NCBI GenBank assembly: GCA_030248215.1
Contig: JASANG010001117.1
Span: 87,501 to 151,500, forward strand
Direction: 5' to 3'
Length of the DNA stretch: 64,000 bases
Origin: Enoplolaimus lenunculus
Taxonomy: Eukaryota; Nematoda; Enoplea; Enoplida; Thoracostomopsidae
Part shown: positions 9,974-20,885 of the stretch, piece after piece
How the letters are laid out: each line of letters begins with the position of its first letter
Numbering within the stretch: the stretch's first letter is position 1
The notes under the pieces: generated by a model
The model's input: the letters and a program-made list of their open reading frames with translations, nothing else
The model's database searches: none
What the model was told of the DNA's origin: nothing
Position numbers and translations under genes: made by a program

Positions 9974-10310
9974 GTTGCGCTATACTTGTCGTACGGCGGC
10001 ACCCTTTGGCACCGTCCGTCATCACACGGTATCGTACGTGAATACACGTACGATTCCGCACTGTGACGTATAGCGACGGACGGCGCCGTGCGTCATCACA
10101 CGGTATCGTACGTGAATACACGTACGATTCCGCACTGTGACGTATAGCGACGGACGGCGCCGTGCGTCATCACACGGTATCGTACGTGAATACACGTACG
10201 ATTCCGCACTGTGACGCATAGCGACGGACGGCGCCGTGCGTCATCAAAAGTATACCGCCACCCCAGACTTCGCCGTGCGTCATCAAAAGTATACCGCCAC
10301 CCCAGACTTG
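9974..10310. repeat. 74-bp tandem array in a GCGCTATACTT element
   Basis: The left side reads GGGTTGCGCTATACTTGTCG, matching the element nested at 31226. Inside, a 74-bp unit is repeated about three times: ATCACACGGTATCGTACG starts at 10021, 10095 and 10169. Each unit contains the hairpin TCGTACGTG-AATA-CACGTACGA. Two copies of a 39-bp unit (GTGCGTCATCAAAAGTATAC ... CACCCCAGACTT) follow. Units are nearly identical, so the array is young. The frames read on the minus strand are repeat translations. Confidence 0.85.
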
Positions 10311-10971
10311 CAATGGACCTAACCGAGACCTCAAACAAGCGTCCATAATGCGACCCCTCTCTGGATCAGCAATAGCATGGCAGTTTTGCATGTTAAAAGG
10401 GATGTGCCTAAACGTTCCCGGTGGATCCTTTGAAAATTATGCTTCGGGATGTTTAGATATAAATCGACCCTTTACAGCAACACTAAGTTCGTTTTGTAGT
10501 ATATTTTGAACGAGTCTTAGCATCTGTTGCGAAGACATCAAATCAATACATTTCCAAGCAATGCAAACGTGAAGCGAAATTCATGTTTTGTACTCAAACT
10601 CGTCAAAAAACTTTAATCTATTGCTCTTATCGAGTTAATGACGTTGTGTTCCACCGTCTGTCCGGTTTCATGCCGGCCATCCTCAAGTCTGGAAACTGCG
10701 GTCAGGTGTTAATCTCCCCCACTGCAAGTATGAAACCGAGAGGGGTCTGTCTATATTTACAAACTACACGGTGATATTTCGAACGGTTCAGGGGGTCGTT
10801 TATATCCCAAGAGCATAGCAAACCACAATCAAAGCGTTCATCTGTCGCTGAAATTAGATCCGGTAAATACAGCCAACAAACTATTTCGAATAAAACGTGA
10901 GAACATCTTGTTGGAACTAAATTAAGCTTTAGTCCAAACCCGTAGCCGGCTCAACATTGATTTCTAAAATG
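10311..10971. other. No gene seen
   Basis: A 64-codon plus frame near 10583 has no support. A fragment CCCGTAGCCGGCTCAAC at 10938-10955 is the end of a CCGTAGCC MITE. Nothing else is recognised. Confidence 0.4.
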
Positions 10972-11168
10972 TAGGGCCGGAGCAGCCACCCCCCCATACC
11001 CCCCATTTGGAGGTCCCCATCCCTAAATGGGCCCCCACCCTGAACGGTTGAAACAAAAACCGCTTTAGTTTTAAAATGCGTCTGGCTTCTCGCTCGGTTC
11101 GCTGGCGAGTTTAGGGGCCCCACACGTGAATTTGGAGGTAGCTCCCACCATTGCCTGTTCCGGCACCG
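10972..11168. mobile_element. GGAGCAG MITE, reverse orientation
   Basis: Ends TAGGGCCGGAGCAGCC and TGCCTGTTCCGGCAC. The interior holds AAAACCGCTTTAGTTTTAAA and TGGCTTCTCGCTCGGTTCGC, the conserved core. The flanking duplication is not clear. Confidence 0.7.
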
Positions 11169-11615
11169 TGGATTAAGCACTGGCTTATGTTGCTTTTCAA
11201 CATTTCGTTTGGTCAATACATTGATGTATTTAACTGCTTAACATCCTGTGGTTAATGTTTTGTACCCTGACAATTAGTGATGTTGGTCGGATTCGTGTAA
11301 CCGATTCAATCTGCAATCTAAAGCAGGATCAGATGGAAAATTACATGGATCGGATCATCGTGTAAAATGGTCCATATTGCACAATTCTGAAAAGTATGCT
11401 TATTTCACTTGATAATTACATACAGCAACCCAAATACTGCGGTGCCATTCAAATCGTCTCGCTTGGGTACATCTGGGTTAATTGCAACCAACAGCCGGTA
11501 AACAAATTTTTCAAATATTGAATTTTTAACAATAGTCTGCAAAATGCGGCCAAAAAATGGTTGCTCAAATTAAAAACTACTGAAATTTACGCTGTGTCTG
11601 CAATAAAAACGTGAA
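11169..11615. other. No gene seen
   Basis: Contains imperfect GGATCGGATCA/TCGGATTCGTG words near 11285-11365. There is no coding or RNA signal that I can support. Confidence 0.4.
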
Positions 11616-11880
11616 ACCCTATTCACACGTGTAAGTTTTTGCAGCAAAAACTTGCGCGTGCAACTTGTATTTGCAAGTTTGGTCACAAAGCAGCTTTGAA
11701 GTTCTTGCAGCTGCAAATTTTTCACTGGAATTTATGCTATTGAATTTAATTCGCACATGTGAACGCAGTTGCAAGTCGCTTGAATTTCTTGCACTTGCAG
11801 TTTGATTGTTCAATCGAAATGTTCCCCTGAAAGTACTTGAAGCTGCAAGTATTTCGTGCAAGTAAGTGTCAATGGGGCTT
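11616..11880. mobile_element. GCAAG MITE
   Basis: Starts CCCTATTCACACGTGTAAG and ends AAGTGTCAATGGGGCTT. It carries the internal CACATGTGAACGCAGTTGC and GCAGCTGCAAATTTTTCACT words of the family. Confidence 0.75.
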
Positions 11881-12196
11881 AAAATTGTTTTATGCCTTGT
11901 AGACATGGTTCTAGTAAGTCGCTAAGTGAAATGGAAGCGTAATTTTTGCGTCAGCCTTTTATCAAACTGATTTCCAAAAAATAAGCTACTTTTACCCAAT
12001 CATGATTGACCAGCAACCATTACAAAAGTTTAATTAATCCCTTGTCTAAATTTGTGTCCAATGTCCATCAGAGAAACAGTTTGTGTCCGGCTAGGATCGA
12101 TATCCGATTCAACGTCCCTAAAACCTGTAAGACAAGGACCCCCATGAACGTGGATATTTTGCCTTCGTTGGCCTTAACTGATATTGTGAACAATAA

Positions 12197-12470
12197 AGGC
12201 CTTTTCACACGTGCCAGTTTTTGCTGCGAGAACGTGCAGCTGCAACTTGCACTTGCAAGTTGTGTCCAAAATCCTGTTCGAAAAACTTACAGCTGTAAAT
12301 AATTTATTAAAAAACATAGCTAGAAATTTAGTTCACATGTGTGAATAAGCATGCAAGTTCACTGAGTTTACTGCAGCCGCTTTCTCATTGGCTAATAAAA
12401 AATGAAAGTTTTGCGTGCAATTTGCAACTGCAAGTTCTCGCAGCAAATACTTGCACGTGTGAATAGGGCT
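12197..12470. mobile_element. GCAAG MITE
   Basis: Starts AAGGCCTTTTCACACGTGCC and ends TTGCACGTGTGAATAGGGCT. The interior includes TCACATGTGTGAATAAGCAT and GCAGCCGCTTTCTCATTGGC, the second sub-type of this family. Confidence 0.75.
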
Positions 12471-12984
12471 CCAGATTCAGTGATACTGAGATTTTACACC
12501 TAAAGAATTCGTCATTTTTCAACATTTTTTGACGAGTAGAATGTGCCCCGTCACTCCGCGTCTCCATTGGTTACGGTCGATCAATAAGAAGTCGACTGTA
12601 TAATTTAGTTGTAATTATTAATTATCAACAATTAATTCACAGATTTCGTTAATTATATGCTTTAAATGCAACAATAAACAATAATTTGACAACAACAATA
12701 CAATGGCAATGACATATAAGCATGTAATTACGTCACCGAGCAGAAAGGATATTGGAATCCTGACCCTTGCAACAAATCTTATATTCTGATAGATATAGGT
12801 GTAGGCTCAGGTACACTTCTAGCAACTGATTCAGACATAAAAATGTTGGAAAAGTTTTACTTTAAGTGCCAGCCAAACTTTTGCCTAAGTGTTTAAGCTA
12901 AGCCTAAGCCTACGACTTAGCATGCAATGTGAAAGTAGGGTATGAACCGTATAGGTATTTCAGTCAGATTTTACATGAAACATA
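12471..12984. other. No gene seen
   Basis: A+T-rich DNA. A small remnant AAGCTAAGCCTAAGCCTACG at 12893-12912 marks an old TAG element. No other feature is recognised. Confidence 0.4.
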
Positions 12985-13250
12985 GACTTAACCCTTTCTC
13001 ACATGAATATTTTCTATTTTCCCTGAGACCTACTTTTATGCTAGGATTCGAACTCCAGTGACTGGAGTGGGAGGCGTATGCCATCACCACTCAGCTATAG
13101 GAGCTTGACGCTCGAGCCCGAGGGGGTTCTCAGGTCTTGTGGCGATTTAGTACTATGTATACGTGTTGCAATTGTTAAACACGGTGCGATATATACTGTT
13201 TAACGTTTATACACAGCGCTTAGTTGCCTACAGGCAACTGAATGTGATAA
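12985..13250 (-). repeat. tRNA-derived SINE, copy 1
   Basis: Read on the minus strand it contains GCTCCTATAGCTGAGTGGTG (polymerase III A box TAGCTGAGTGG) and, about 40 bases later, GGAGTTCGAATCC (B box). The sequence after it, towards lower coordinates, and the part before it match the copy at 45541-45850, including CACATGAATATTTTC and TCTCAGGTCTTGTGG as written on the plus strand. tRNA-type promoter boxes plus a shared non-tRNA body define a SINE. It is not a working tRNA gene, because no acceptor stem pairs. Confidence 0.7.
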
Positions 13251-13326
13251 GGGGTTAATATATATCCAGGTTCGCAGATGCGGTTTCAAATGTACGGATG
13301 AAACATAATGTTTCTGTAGATACTTG

Positions 13327-13601
13327 CGAGCCCGTAGCCATGGAGAGGGCAAGGGTTGCAGAGCCCCCTGGAACAATTTTGCCCCCCCTAAAGAATTTTC
13401 AACCTTGCTTGTAACTCATTGAAAACTCTTCAATGCCCCTCGTGGAAAATTTCAGTCCCCAAGTGGCGGATCCAGAGTTTCAAAATGGGGGGGCAAAATT
13501 TCACAGGTAATAAACTAATTTTTTCACCCAAACACAAACCAGGCCATGGATCCGCCATTGCAGCCCCCCCGTCCGAGTAAGGTGAGCTGGCTACGGACCT
13601 G
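13327..13601. mobile_element. CCGTAGCC MITE with nested insertion
   Basis: Starts GAGCCCGTAGCCATGG and ends GAGCTGGCTACGGACCTG. Interior words CCAACCTTGCTTGTAACTC-like and CCCCTCGTGGAAAATTTCAG match the family. It is interrupted by the 100-bp element at 13461-13560. Confidence 0.75.
13461..13560. mobile_element. GGCGGATCC hAT-type MITE, 100 bp, nested
   Basis: Ends AAGTGGCGGATCCAG and CCATGGATCCGCCATTG are inverted repeats. The flanks CAGTCCCC and CAGCCCCC form an 8-bp duplication with one mismatch. It lies inside a CCGTAGCC MITE, so it is the younger insertion. Confidence 0.8.
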
Positions 13602-13733
13602 GATTATTGGTATTATGCCAACTGAAAACAACGCACATTCTCAGTTGACGAAACAAATAGAACACACCACAAATCGAGTTTGAAAGCTTGTAGTAAATTA
13701 CTTTTAGAGATTTTAAATGCTACAAATTTTAGG

Positions 13734-13889
13734 GGTCCATGTTACTTTTAGAGCCATCCAGGGTTCTGGTGGGTCTGTAGAAGAGAAGGTTTACATTTTA
13801 GATTACATTTTTTGCTTAGGCTTAGGCTTACGATTAGGCTTCGTAAATACACTTGAAGTACTGTTACGGCCCTAAAAGTAGCATTGGCC
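13734..13889. mobile_element. TAG element, end type 2
   Basis: Starts GGTCCATGTTACTTTTAGAG and ends CTAAAAGTAGCATTGGCC, with a short TTAGGC run in between. A perfect 8-bp duplication ATTTTAGG flanks it (13726-13733, 13890-13897). Confidence 0.9.
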
Positions 13890-13897
13890 ATTTTAGG

Positions 13898-14234
13898 GGA
13901 TAGAAGAAGGATACTGACTGATTCCCGTATAAAAATTTCAGGATGCCTGCGGTGAGCCTTTGAACTCCCCGTGTCAGCGTCCATACGCTTATTGCTGCAC
14001 ACGTAAGCCATGAGTGTATCGGAAATTGCATTCTATCAAAATTTCGAAAGGGTTTCTTATCGTGGTAACTGAAACCGAGTCTAAGAACCCCGGTACCAAA
14101 ATTTCGATGGGAATTTGACACCTCAACTCCCACCCCCCATCCGAGGCACGTCTTTGGCATAAGCCACCCTCAGCAAAATCGATACATACGTTCCGGATTC
14201 TCGATGGAACAGTGTCGTCCCTAGTGCTCCCATA
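13898..14234. other. No supported gene
   Basis: Several minus-strand frames of about 90 codons overlap here, but they cross into the MITEs on both sides and have no recognisable product. I see no splice pattern. Confidence 0.35.
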
Positions 14235-14489
14235 CAGAGACGGATCCAAACAAATTTGACGGGAGAGGGGGGCTGGCAAATGTTATGAAACGCAAAAATT
14301 CCAAAGCAGGAACCTTATCATTTTATCACGTAAACATTTTCTAAGGGCAAAAAATTGTAACGTATGGACCTCACCATTTTATCACAAAAAATTCTGCTTG
14401 AAAAATTGCAAAAAATTGTATACCACAAAAATTCTGACAGGGGGCGTACGTCACCGCCCCCCCCACACCCGCCTCTGCATCCGCTAGTG
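14235..14489. mobile_element. GGCGGATCC hAT-type MITE, longer form
   Basis: Starts CAGAGACGGATCCAAAC and ends GCATCCGCTAGTG. The flanking octamers CTCCCATA (14227-14234) and CTCCCATT (14490-14497) are a target duplication. The interior repeats TTATCATTTTATCAC and AAAAATTGTA words. It is non-coding. Confidence 0.75.
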
Positions 14490-14497
14490 CTCCCATT

Positions 14498-15178
14498 CCC
14501 CAAAGTGTGGAAGCCCTAACTCCCACGGCATCATATACAAAATTTTAAAACACGGAATTTCAGCAGCACTAAACGTCTACTTTATCGTATAATGGGAAAC
14601 TCACTCCGCTTGCCAGAATATTCATGATGTATTAACCTGAACCAATTTCAGCACCAGTTGACTTTGAAACCCGCTTACATACCTTGACAAGGTCAACTGC
14701 GATGGAAACTTACGTTTTGGATAATAATCATACAGCTTTGCTCGAAATTTTGAAGCTTCGTTAGCTTCGATGGGTTGGCTTTGAGAAAATCAAATTAAAA
14801 ATGTTTGTAAGTTGCAATATTTGTTTATTTTTTAATTATATAAACTCTACAATTTACAATGATAAGCTACATTGACGGTTTTGACATGAGATATCAGTCA
14901 AAAGGGTGTCGAATATGTTTCACCCCTGGGCCGCCTCCAATTTTGATCAGTTTACCCAATGATGGATCTTCATATAATCTACTTCAGACCTTAGGACATA
15001 TGAACTTGCAGTGACAGTTGTAATTTTTTATCACCGACATTGTAGTTGCAGAAACCTTTTTGTTCCAAGAACTCGTTTTATACCAACTGATTTAAAGTTT
15101 ACACGCATTGTTAAATTTGAACTGAATTCTATTACGTTTGAAAAATTTCGCTCGCAATCCGATTGGCTGGTGCAGATG
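14498..15178. other. No gene seen
   Basis: A+T-rich DNA with no family member or coding signal that I can support. Confidence 0.4.
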
Positions 15179-15430
15179 CACTGTAAATTCCAACGAGTTG
15201 ATTAATCAATTCAGCTAGCGAGTTGATTATTTCTGAATTAATATCACTAAACATTAACTCACACTGAGTTGAGTTGATTCTCACTATGAGTTTAGTTGAC
15301 TTTCGGAGAGTTGATTAATTAACTCAAAATGAATTCAATCAACTCAAAATTCTGAGTTCTGATGTTTTTAACTCAGACTGAGTGATTCAACTCATTCCGA
15401 GTTAAAATCAACTCATTTAAATTTGCAGTG
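15179..15430. mobile_element. GAGTTGA MITE, copy 2
   Basis: Starts CACTGTAAATTCCAACGAGT and ends CATTTAAATTTGCAGTG. The interior has GAGTTGAGTTGATTCTCACT and AACTCAAAATGAATTC words. It is a well-preserved copy of about 250 bp. Confidence 0.8.
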
Positions 15431-16317
15431 TGCAAGCGTAGAACGTTGTAATGGTTCCTATCGTTCACGCAAATCGCTATTTATATAATTAAAGCTGGAA
15501 TACTCCACATTCTGTGACAAGAAAATTTGCATGCAAATTGTTGTGTATTCGATATTAACTTTTGCGCATTGTGCAAAACCGGCTGACTCGTTTTAATTAA
15601 AAGTTTGTGTTGAAAAAATAGAGAACGAAAACATTAATAAATTTCATATTAATCTCACATGTCTTATATGACTGATATTAATTGTGTAAAAACTGGCAAA
15701 CTTTGTCGTTTTACAGCAAACGGTTCAATGGCATAACCAAAAACAGGCTAATTTCATAGAAGGGGCATACTTGCAACGGTTTTCGATGATTAGCGCGTTT
15801 GATACTTATCTAAGGGGGGGTTAATGTTTAGGGGTTACCCCCTCAAGTTCACTCTGACTACGTGGCTGTTCACACCATAAACATATACGGTTTTATTATT
15901 CAGTCTATTTGTCTCAGCTTGCTTTTATTAACGAAAATTTATCAAAGTGATTGGGGGGTTCATCTCAATTGCCCCCCCCTCTGGTGACTCCGCTGACACG
16001 GGCCAAACAGCAGCTCTGTCACCGTCTTTTCTTGCTGTTTCAATATGATCGACTACGTTCGGTTTAAATAACTGTGAAATTAGAATTACCGGTTACATGG
16101 TTAATAATTCACTGATGATGACAGTTATTTAATATATCACAATTTTAAACCTACCCTACCCATAGAATGCCGCCATAACACTGGAGTGGGACGCTCAAGG
16201 GGGAGTCCAGGGGAGATAATTTGAGATATTCCTGGTGAAACTTCCAAATTCAAATTTGGTAAAACATTTTTGTACCCTGTGCCTGCTTATATCAAATTGG
16301 TACGCCAGGGTGATATA
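15431..16317. other. No gene seen
   Basis: A+T-rich spacer. A GGGGGTT/ACCCCC-rich portion near 15810-15990 may be the remains of a GC-rich MITE. No coding signal is supported. Confidence 0.35.
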
Positions 16318-16540
16318 CACTGTGAATACCAATCAGCTGATTAATCAGCTCAGCTCGCAAGTTATAACCTCACATACAGTTGATTTGATTTTCACTCTGA
16401 GCGGAGTCGATTTCGACTTGGTTGATTAATTATCTGACAATCAATTGAATCAGCTCAGAATTTTGAGTTCTGAAACACCTAATTCAAATCCAGTGATTCA
16501 ACTCATTCTGAATTGAACTCAACTCACTGGAATTTACTCT
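16318..16540. mobile_element. GAGTTGA MITE, copy 3 (diverged)
   Basis: Starts CACTGTGAATACCAATCAGC and ends CTCACTGGAATTTACTCTG. The internal GAGTTCTGAAACACCTAATT phrase links it to the 65-bp satellite unit at 39.6 kb. Confidence 0.7.
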
Positions 16541-16807
16541 GAGCTGCTCTCACTTGCACATACTTTTTGGAGCCCAAATTACTCGAGTACCCGGCTAAAC
16601 CTTTTTTCAACTAAATTATACAATTTGTATACCGAAAGCATTTGATTTGCGACGCTGAGTCGGCTATGACCCTGGCTGGTTCAGGTCAAACATATGTTGC
16701 TCTGCAAGAAAGTTAAGTTCTACCACAGGCATACGCACTACTGCTCAGTAACCGCCTAAAGCGAAGTTAAGTTGGCGCACCTGAACACGAAAACACAGCC
16801 AAGGGGG
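16541..16807. other. No gene seen
   Basis: Short spacer with no recognised feature. Confidence 0.4.
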
Positions 16808-16984
16808 GCAGAGGCGTATGCGGTTCCATAGCTAGAGGGCCATCAGGGGAATGGGGCTTATACTCCCCTGGAAGTTAATTTTCAACCTTGCTTCCAAGTC
16901 ATTAAAAACCCTTGAATGCCCTTCCTGAAAATTGTTTGAAAAATGTTTAGCCCCACAGAGGAAAATGAGCTGGCTACGGACCTG
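16808..16984. mobile_element. CCGTAGCC MITE
   Basis: The left end is decayed. The interior matches the family (TTTTCAACCTTGCTTCCAAG, CCCTTGAATGCCC) and the right end GAGCTGGCTACGGACCTG is intact. Confidence 0.65.
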
Positions 16985-17155
16985 CTTGAGCAGCGGACTC
17001 GCATGGGAGTATTTTCATTATCAAAGCACAAAATTGACCTAAAAATCAAATGAATTTTCTTAATATTAAACCTTAAAATCAGCCAAAATTACTATTATTA
17101 CTACCTTTTGTATTGATAACATTAAAACAAACCGTAGCGTTGCTTTATTATATTT

Positions 17156-17335
17156 GGCCCATGTTACTTTAAAGGGCGTCCAGGTTTCTGGTTGATCTAT
17201 AAAAGAGTAGGTTTTGATTCTAGATCACATTTGTGTTGCTTAAGCTTAGGCTTAGAAACTCAATTTTGCTACGCTTAGGCTTAGGCTTACGAATACGCGT
17301 AATCTACTGTTACGCCCCTTAAAGTAACTTTGGCC
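17156..17335. mobile_element. TAG element, end type 2
   Basis: Starts GGCCCATGTTACTTTAAAGG, contains CCAGGTTTCTGGTTGATC and two short TTAGGC runs, and ends CCCTTAAAGTAACTTTGGCC. The flanking octamers TTATATTT and AGTATTTT are only loosely alike. Confidence 0.8.
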
Positions 17336-17660
17336 AGTATTTTTATGCAATCGCAGTATGCAATAACTCTCAAACTGCCCATGATTGCAACTGCATGCAC
17401 GTGTGCAATTGTAATAATCTACCGGGGTGCAAACTCCCAAAAGTCCTCTCCCGTTATGAAACAAGCTGAAATATATGACAACCTCGCTTGTAAGCTATAG
17501 ATATAAATCACCCAGCGTGTTGGTCTGGCTCCGAGTCGGCAAATAACTGCAATTTGCTGCAATCGTCATGTCGGTACAGTTGAATTGTGTCAATAAAACC
17601 AAAATTATCCTAGTTCGGATAACTCATGGCGTTTTATTAGGGCTGATGGACACATACTCA

Positions 17661-17859
17661 CAGTGCTGGAGCAGGCAGGGGCGGGAGCTGCGTTCAAATT
17701 CTAGGGTGAGGATTCCAAAACTCGCGAGCGAACCGAGCGAGAAGCCAGACGCATTTCAAAACTAAAGCGGTTTTTGTTTCAACCGGTTAGGGTGGGGGTT
17801 GCTTTAGGGGTGGGGGCCCTCCAAATGGGAGGTATGGAGGAGTGGCTGCTCCGGCTCTG
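17661..17859. mobile_element. GGAGCAG hAT-type MITE
   Basis: Starts CAGTGCTGGAGCAGGCAGG and ends GGCTGCTCCGGCTCTG. The core has CTCGCGAGCGAACCGAGCGA. The flanks CATACTCA and CTTACTCG look like an aged 8-bp duplication. Confidence 0.75.
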
Positions 17860-18000
17860 CTTACTCGTTAACAGACAGGTGTGATAACGTTTTATCTTCT
17901 TTTTTGCTTGGGCGTTAAAAAGTTTTCAATGACTTTCGCAATACGTGATTATATTTCCAAAGCATTTTTCATAGAATAAAGTACATTTTTCTGATAAACA

Positions 18001-18425
18001 AACTATTGATCGGGGTTCCATCGGAATTCCGATTCCGGATGCAATGCCGGATAAATTTATGTTCCGATTCTGATTCCGGCGAAATGTTATTCCTATGCCT
18101 GATTTCCGACTTTTTCGGTATTGTGTAACTGTCTTTACATTTTAAGCTGAAGGGCTGGTGAACCATACTTAAGCAAGAATTCTTGTGTATTTTTACTTGA
18201 ATACCGTGAAACTTTGTCGTACATCACCTAAATGTCATATGCTTGCGCTGGAAGTATATTTCCTACAATCAAATCATTTAATGTTTTCGAAATTCCTTTC
18301 CACAATAAAGTGAACATCAAAACTTTAAATTGCAATTCCGATTCTGATTGCGGTTCTGACCGAAAACTTGAATTCCGACTTCAAATTCCGATTCCGACAC
18401 AATTTTCATTGCCCGATTTTAAATT
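18001..18425. repeat. ATTCCGATTCCGG-rich repeat
   Basis: Two clusters (18015-18115 and 18335-18415) of the words ATTCCGATTC, GATTCCGG and TTCCGACTT lie in opposite order around an A+T-rich centre, suggesting a palindromic element related to the CCGGAAC family. Ends are not defined. The frame of about 90 codons starting near 18368 is not supported. Confidence 0.4.
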
Positions 18426-18781
18426 CAGCTATTGATCAAACATCAAAAATACTTAAAAATAGTTTACCCAATTTGTCCAGAACAGCAGTGGATCGCAACA
18501 ACAAAATGTTTTTGAGACATCACAAGTCTGATTTTGGTTTGATTTTATTTATTCTCAAAATATATCATTTTAAAATTCGGTCAATTTTTAAGCGTCAATT
18601 TCGTAACCACAAATCAATTTTAAGTTTCGATATAATTTAAATTCAATTATGGCGCTTCCGCCGGCAAATCATTTGGATACAATTGTTGTGGGTCTCGAAT
18701 GTCGGTTTAAACTTGTCTAATTGTACCCTGGGGACCTACAGATACGCTCTGCTTGATATTGTTCCGAGATTTACATTATGT
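18426..18781. other. No gene seen
   Basis: A+T-rich spacer. The octamer CATTATGT at its right end is the target duplication of the next element. Confidence 0.4.
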
Positions 18782-18981
18782 GGCCAATGTAAAGAACAGG
18801 GGCGGAACAGTATTATAAGCATATTCCTAAGCTTAAGCCTTGCCTAAGCGTAAAAATGAGCGTATTCCTAAACGTAAGCATAAGCCTAAGCCTAAGCCAA
18901 GCAAAAATTAGTCTAAAGCTTAAGCTTACTCTTTTCTACTCCCACAGAATAAACGTTCCGTCTCTGATTTTTACATGGGCC
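18782..18981. mobile_element. TAG element, end type 1, reverse orientation
   Basis: Starts GGCCAATGTAAAGAACAGGG and ends CTGATTTTTACATGGGCC, with CCTAAG repeats between. The flanks CATTATGT and CATTATGC are an 8-bp duplication with one mismatch. Confidence 0.85.
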
Positions 18982-18989
18982 CATTATGC

Positions 18990-19250
18990 TTACTTAGCTA
19001 ATACATTTAAACGAAAAGTTGCGAGCCGATTGGCCCAATTTGAGCGTAACTTCTGGTGCATCTCAGAGCGTATGAATGTCAGTATAGAGGGGATATATCG
19101 TGCGACCAGACTCGAAGGTCAGTTTTGCTGGATTTACAATAATATTCAGAGATCAAAAATAATTTCTCGCTCGGTCGCAAAATACTTTTACCCGTGGTTA
19201 TTTGTTTCTTCAATTATTAGTCTACGTCGCTATGCCCGACTCGCCAATAT
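18990..19250. other. Open frame without support
   Basis: A plus frame from within the MITE to 19269 is open for 137 codons and includes ASRLAQFERNFWCISERMNV. It begins inside one transposon and ends inside the next, so only about 85 codons are unique. No domain is recognised. Confidence 0.2.
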
Positions 19251-19251
19251 A

Positions 19252-19465
19252 CACTGCAAAAAATGGTGAGTCAAATTGACTGTTTCTGAAACAGCCTCTA
19301 CGGGACTACACAAACTGAGTCAAATTCAGCTACGCCAAAGTCAAATTTGACTCACTAAGTCACACGTTTGACTCTCGCGGAGTCAGTTTGACTCTCGCGG
19401 AGTCAGTTTGACTCAGTTTGTGTAGTCAGTAAAAGCCTATTTCGGAAACAGTCAATTTGTCTCAT
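19252..19465. mobile_element. TGCAAAAAATG MITE, copy 1
   Basis: Starts CACTGCAAAAAATGGTGAGTC after TA. The interior contains GAGTCAAATTTGACTC words and a 20-bp direct doublet of TTTGACTCTCGCGGAGTCAG (19371-19410). The right end is eroded. Confidence 0.65.
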
Positions 19466-20005
19466 ATTTAAACTGACTTTATCTTCCAAAACCCAAATAA
19501 TCGGCTATGATCACAGTTTTAAAATTTGAATGGCTTAAATGTGCAATATACACATTGATTAATATCTCAAATTTACGCAACGTCCGACCAACGATTCAAA
19601 TTTGAAATTTTGCATAAAAAAGCTAAAATATTTTGAAATTTATTTTATTTCAAGTAAGCGAATTTGAGTTGCGTATGCAACTTGACCAAAACCAATTTTT
19701 ACACTGTTTAATGCCTATTTGTCCCTGGTGGATTTTGATAATAAGTATTACTTCGAACCCAAAATAGTCCCTTGAGCATTCAACGGTGATCTATCTTGGT
19801 TTGTTCAAAGTTTTAATCTACGGCTATTTTTCATTTTGTGATTACGTCAAAAAATATTAATTTATTTGAACTAAAAATTATCGCATTCTCTGTATGTCGT
19901 TTTAAAATAATATATTTTGAGTTACCGAGTATAATTTGTGATAAGCGATGTTATGTCTGTCAATTGCAGAAAATTGCAAGAATACAACCCGTGATATAAG
20001 TTAAG
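19466..20005. other. No gene seen
   Basis: A+T-rich spacer with no recognised repeat or coding signal. Confidence 0.4.
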
Positions 20006-20007
20006 TA

Positions 20008-20649
20008 CTGTAGTGACCGGAGTAAGAGGGAAGAAAGACTGGAGTTTATTTCGTATCTGCAGACGGGATCTACACTCGCTATTCGATTATGGACTGTTAT
20101 TTATTTTTCAATCCAGTTTATGCCAGCCATTTTCTCATTATTTAAAAGTTTATCATTTGGAAGGTCCATGTAAACATCAGGGGCGAACAGTTTTTCTGTG
20201 GAACTCGAATAGAATAAGCTTAAGCTTTAGACTAATTTTTGCTTAGCTTAGACTTAGGCTTAGGCTTAGGCTTAGGAATATGCTCATTCTTACGCTTAGG
20301 TTTAGGTTTAAGCTTAGGCTTAGGTTAAGGATTATGCTTACGAAACTGTTCCGCCCCTGTTCATTATATTGGCCACTTGGAATATACTTTTAAAGCTTGA
20401 ATTTGTTGATAAACAAATATATAGTATTTATACTCTGAGTAACGAATCAAATTCTGTACTGAACTTAATTTGGTCCAAGTAGCATTTAGGTAAATCTACT
20501 TTAAGATAATTGACATTTTAGACCAATTAGTAATATTGTAGTTTACACATTTACCGACTCTAAGTATGGAAATAGACTCCTATTGATTCATGCTCAAAAT
20601 AGCTACCCCGGACTCTTATTACGATACCTTCTTATTCAGGTCACTACAG
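20008..20649. mobile_element. CTGTAGTGACC MITE, copy 3, interrupted by a TAG element
   Basis: Starts CTGTAGTGACCGGAGTAAGA after TA and ends TTATTCAGGTCACTACAG. Interior words match copy 1. A TAG element (20163-20374) sits inside, giving the insertion order. Confidence 0.75.
20163..20374. mobile_element. TAG element, end type 1, nested
   Basis: Starts GGTCCATGTAAACATCAGGG and ends CCCCTGTTCATTATATTGGCC. The flanks ATTTGGAA and ACTTGGAA are an 8-bp duplication with one mismatch. Confidence 0.85.
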
Positions 20650-20744
20650 TGTACTCTCATGTGTCGCTCCAAATCAGTTATTTGATAATAAATCATTAAC
20701 CAATCGTCTGATAGCAAAAAATTTAACACCATTGGACTCTGCTC

Positions 20745-20885
20745 CGCACGCTGCATCGAATTTTTCAAAAATTCCAATTTAGGCGTGGAATGATCAGGGG
20801 AGGTCGTGAGAAGATCAAATATGCAAAAATTTTCAAAATCGAACCATTTTTGGACCAACGCGGTGCTGCGGGGGATAACGGAAAA
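20745..20885. repeat. CAAATATGCAAAAATTTTC repeat
   Basis: The words AGATCAAATATGCAAAAATT and CGAACCATTTTTGGACCAAC recur in altered form at 23275-23410 (reverse), 23965-24035 and 60330-60395. This is an unclassified dispersed repeat of about 130 bp. Confidence 0.45.

Noticed and set aside
9894-10391. Four overlapping minus frames with repeated RNRTCIHVRYRV-like peptides
   Set aside because: They are translations of the 74-bp tandem units.
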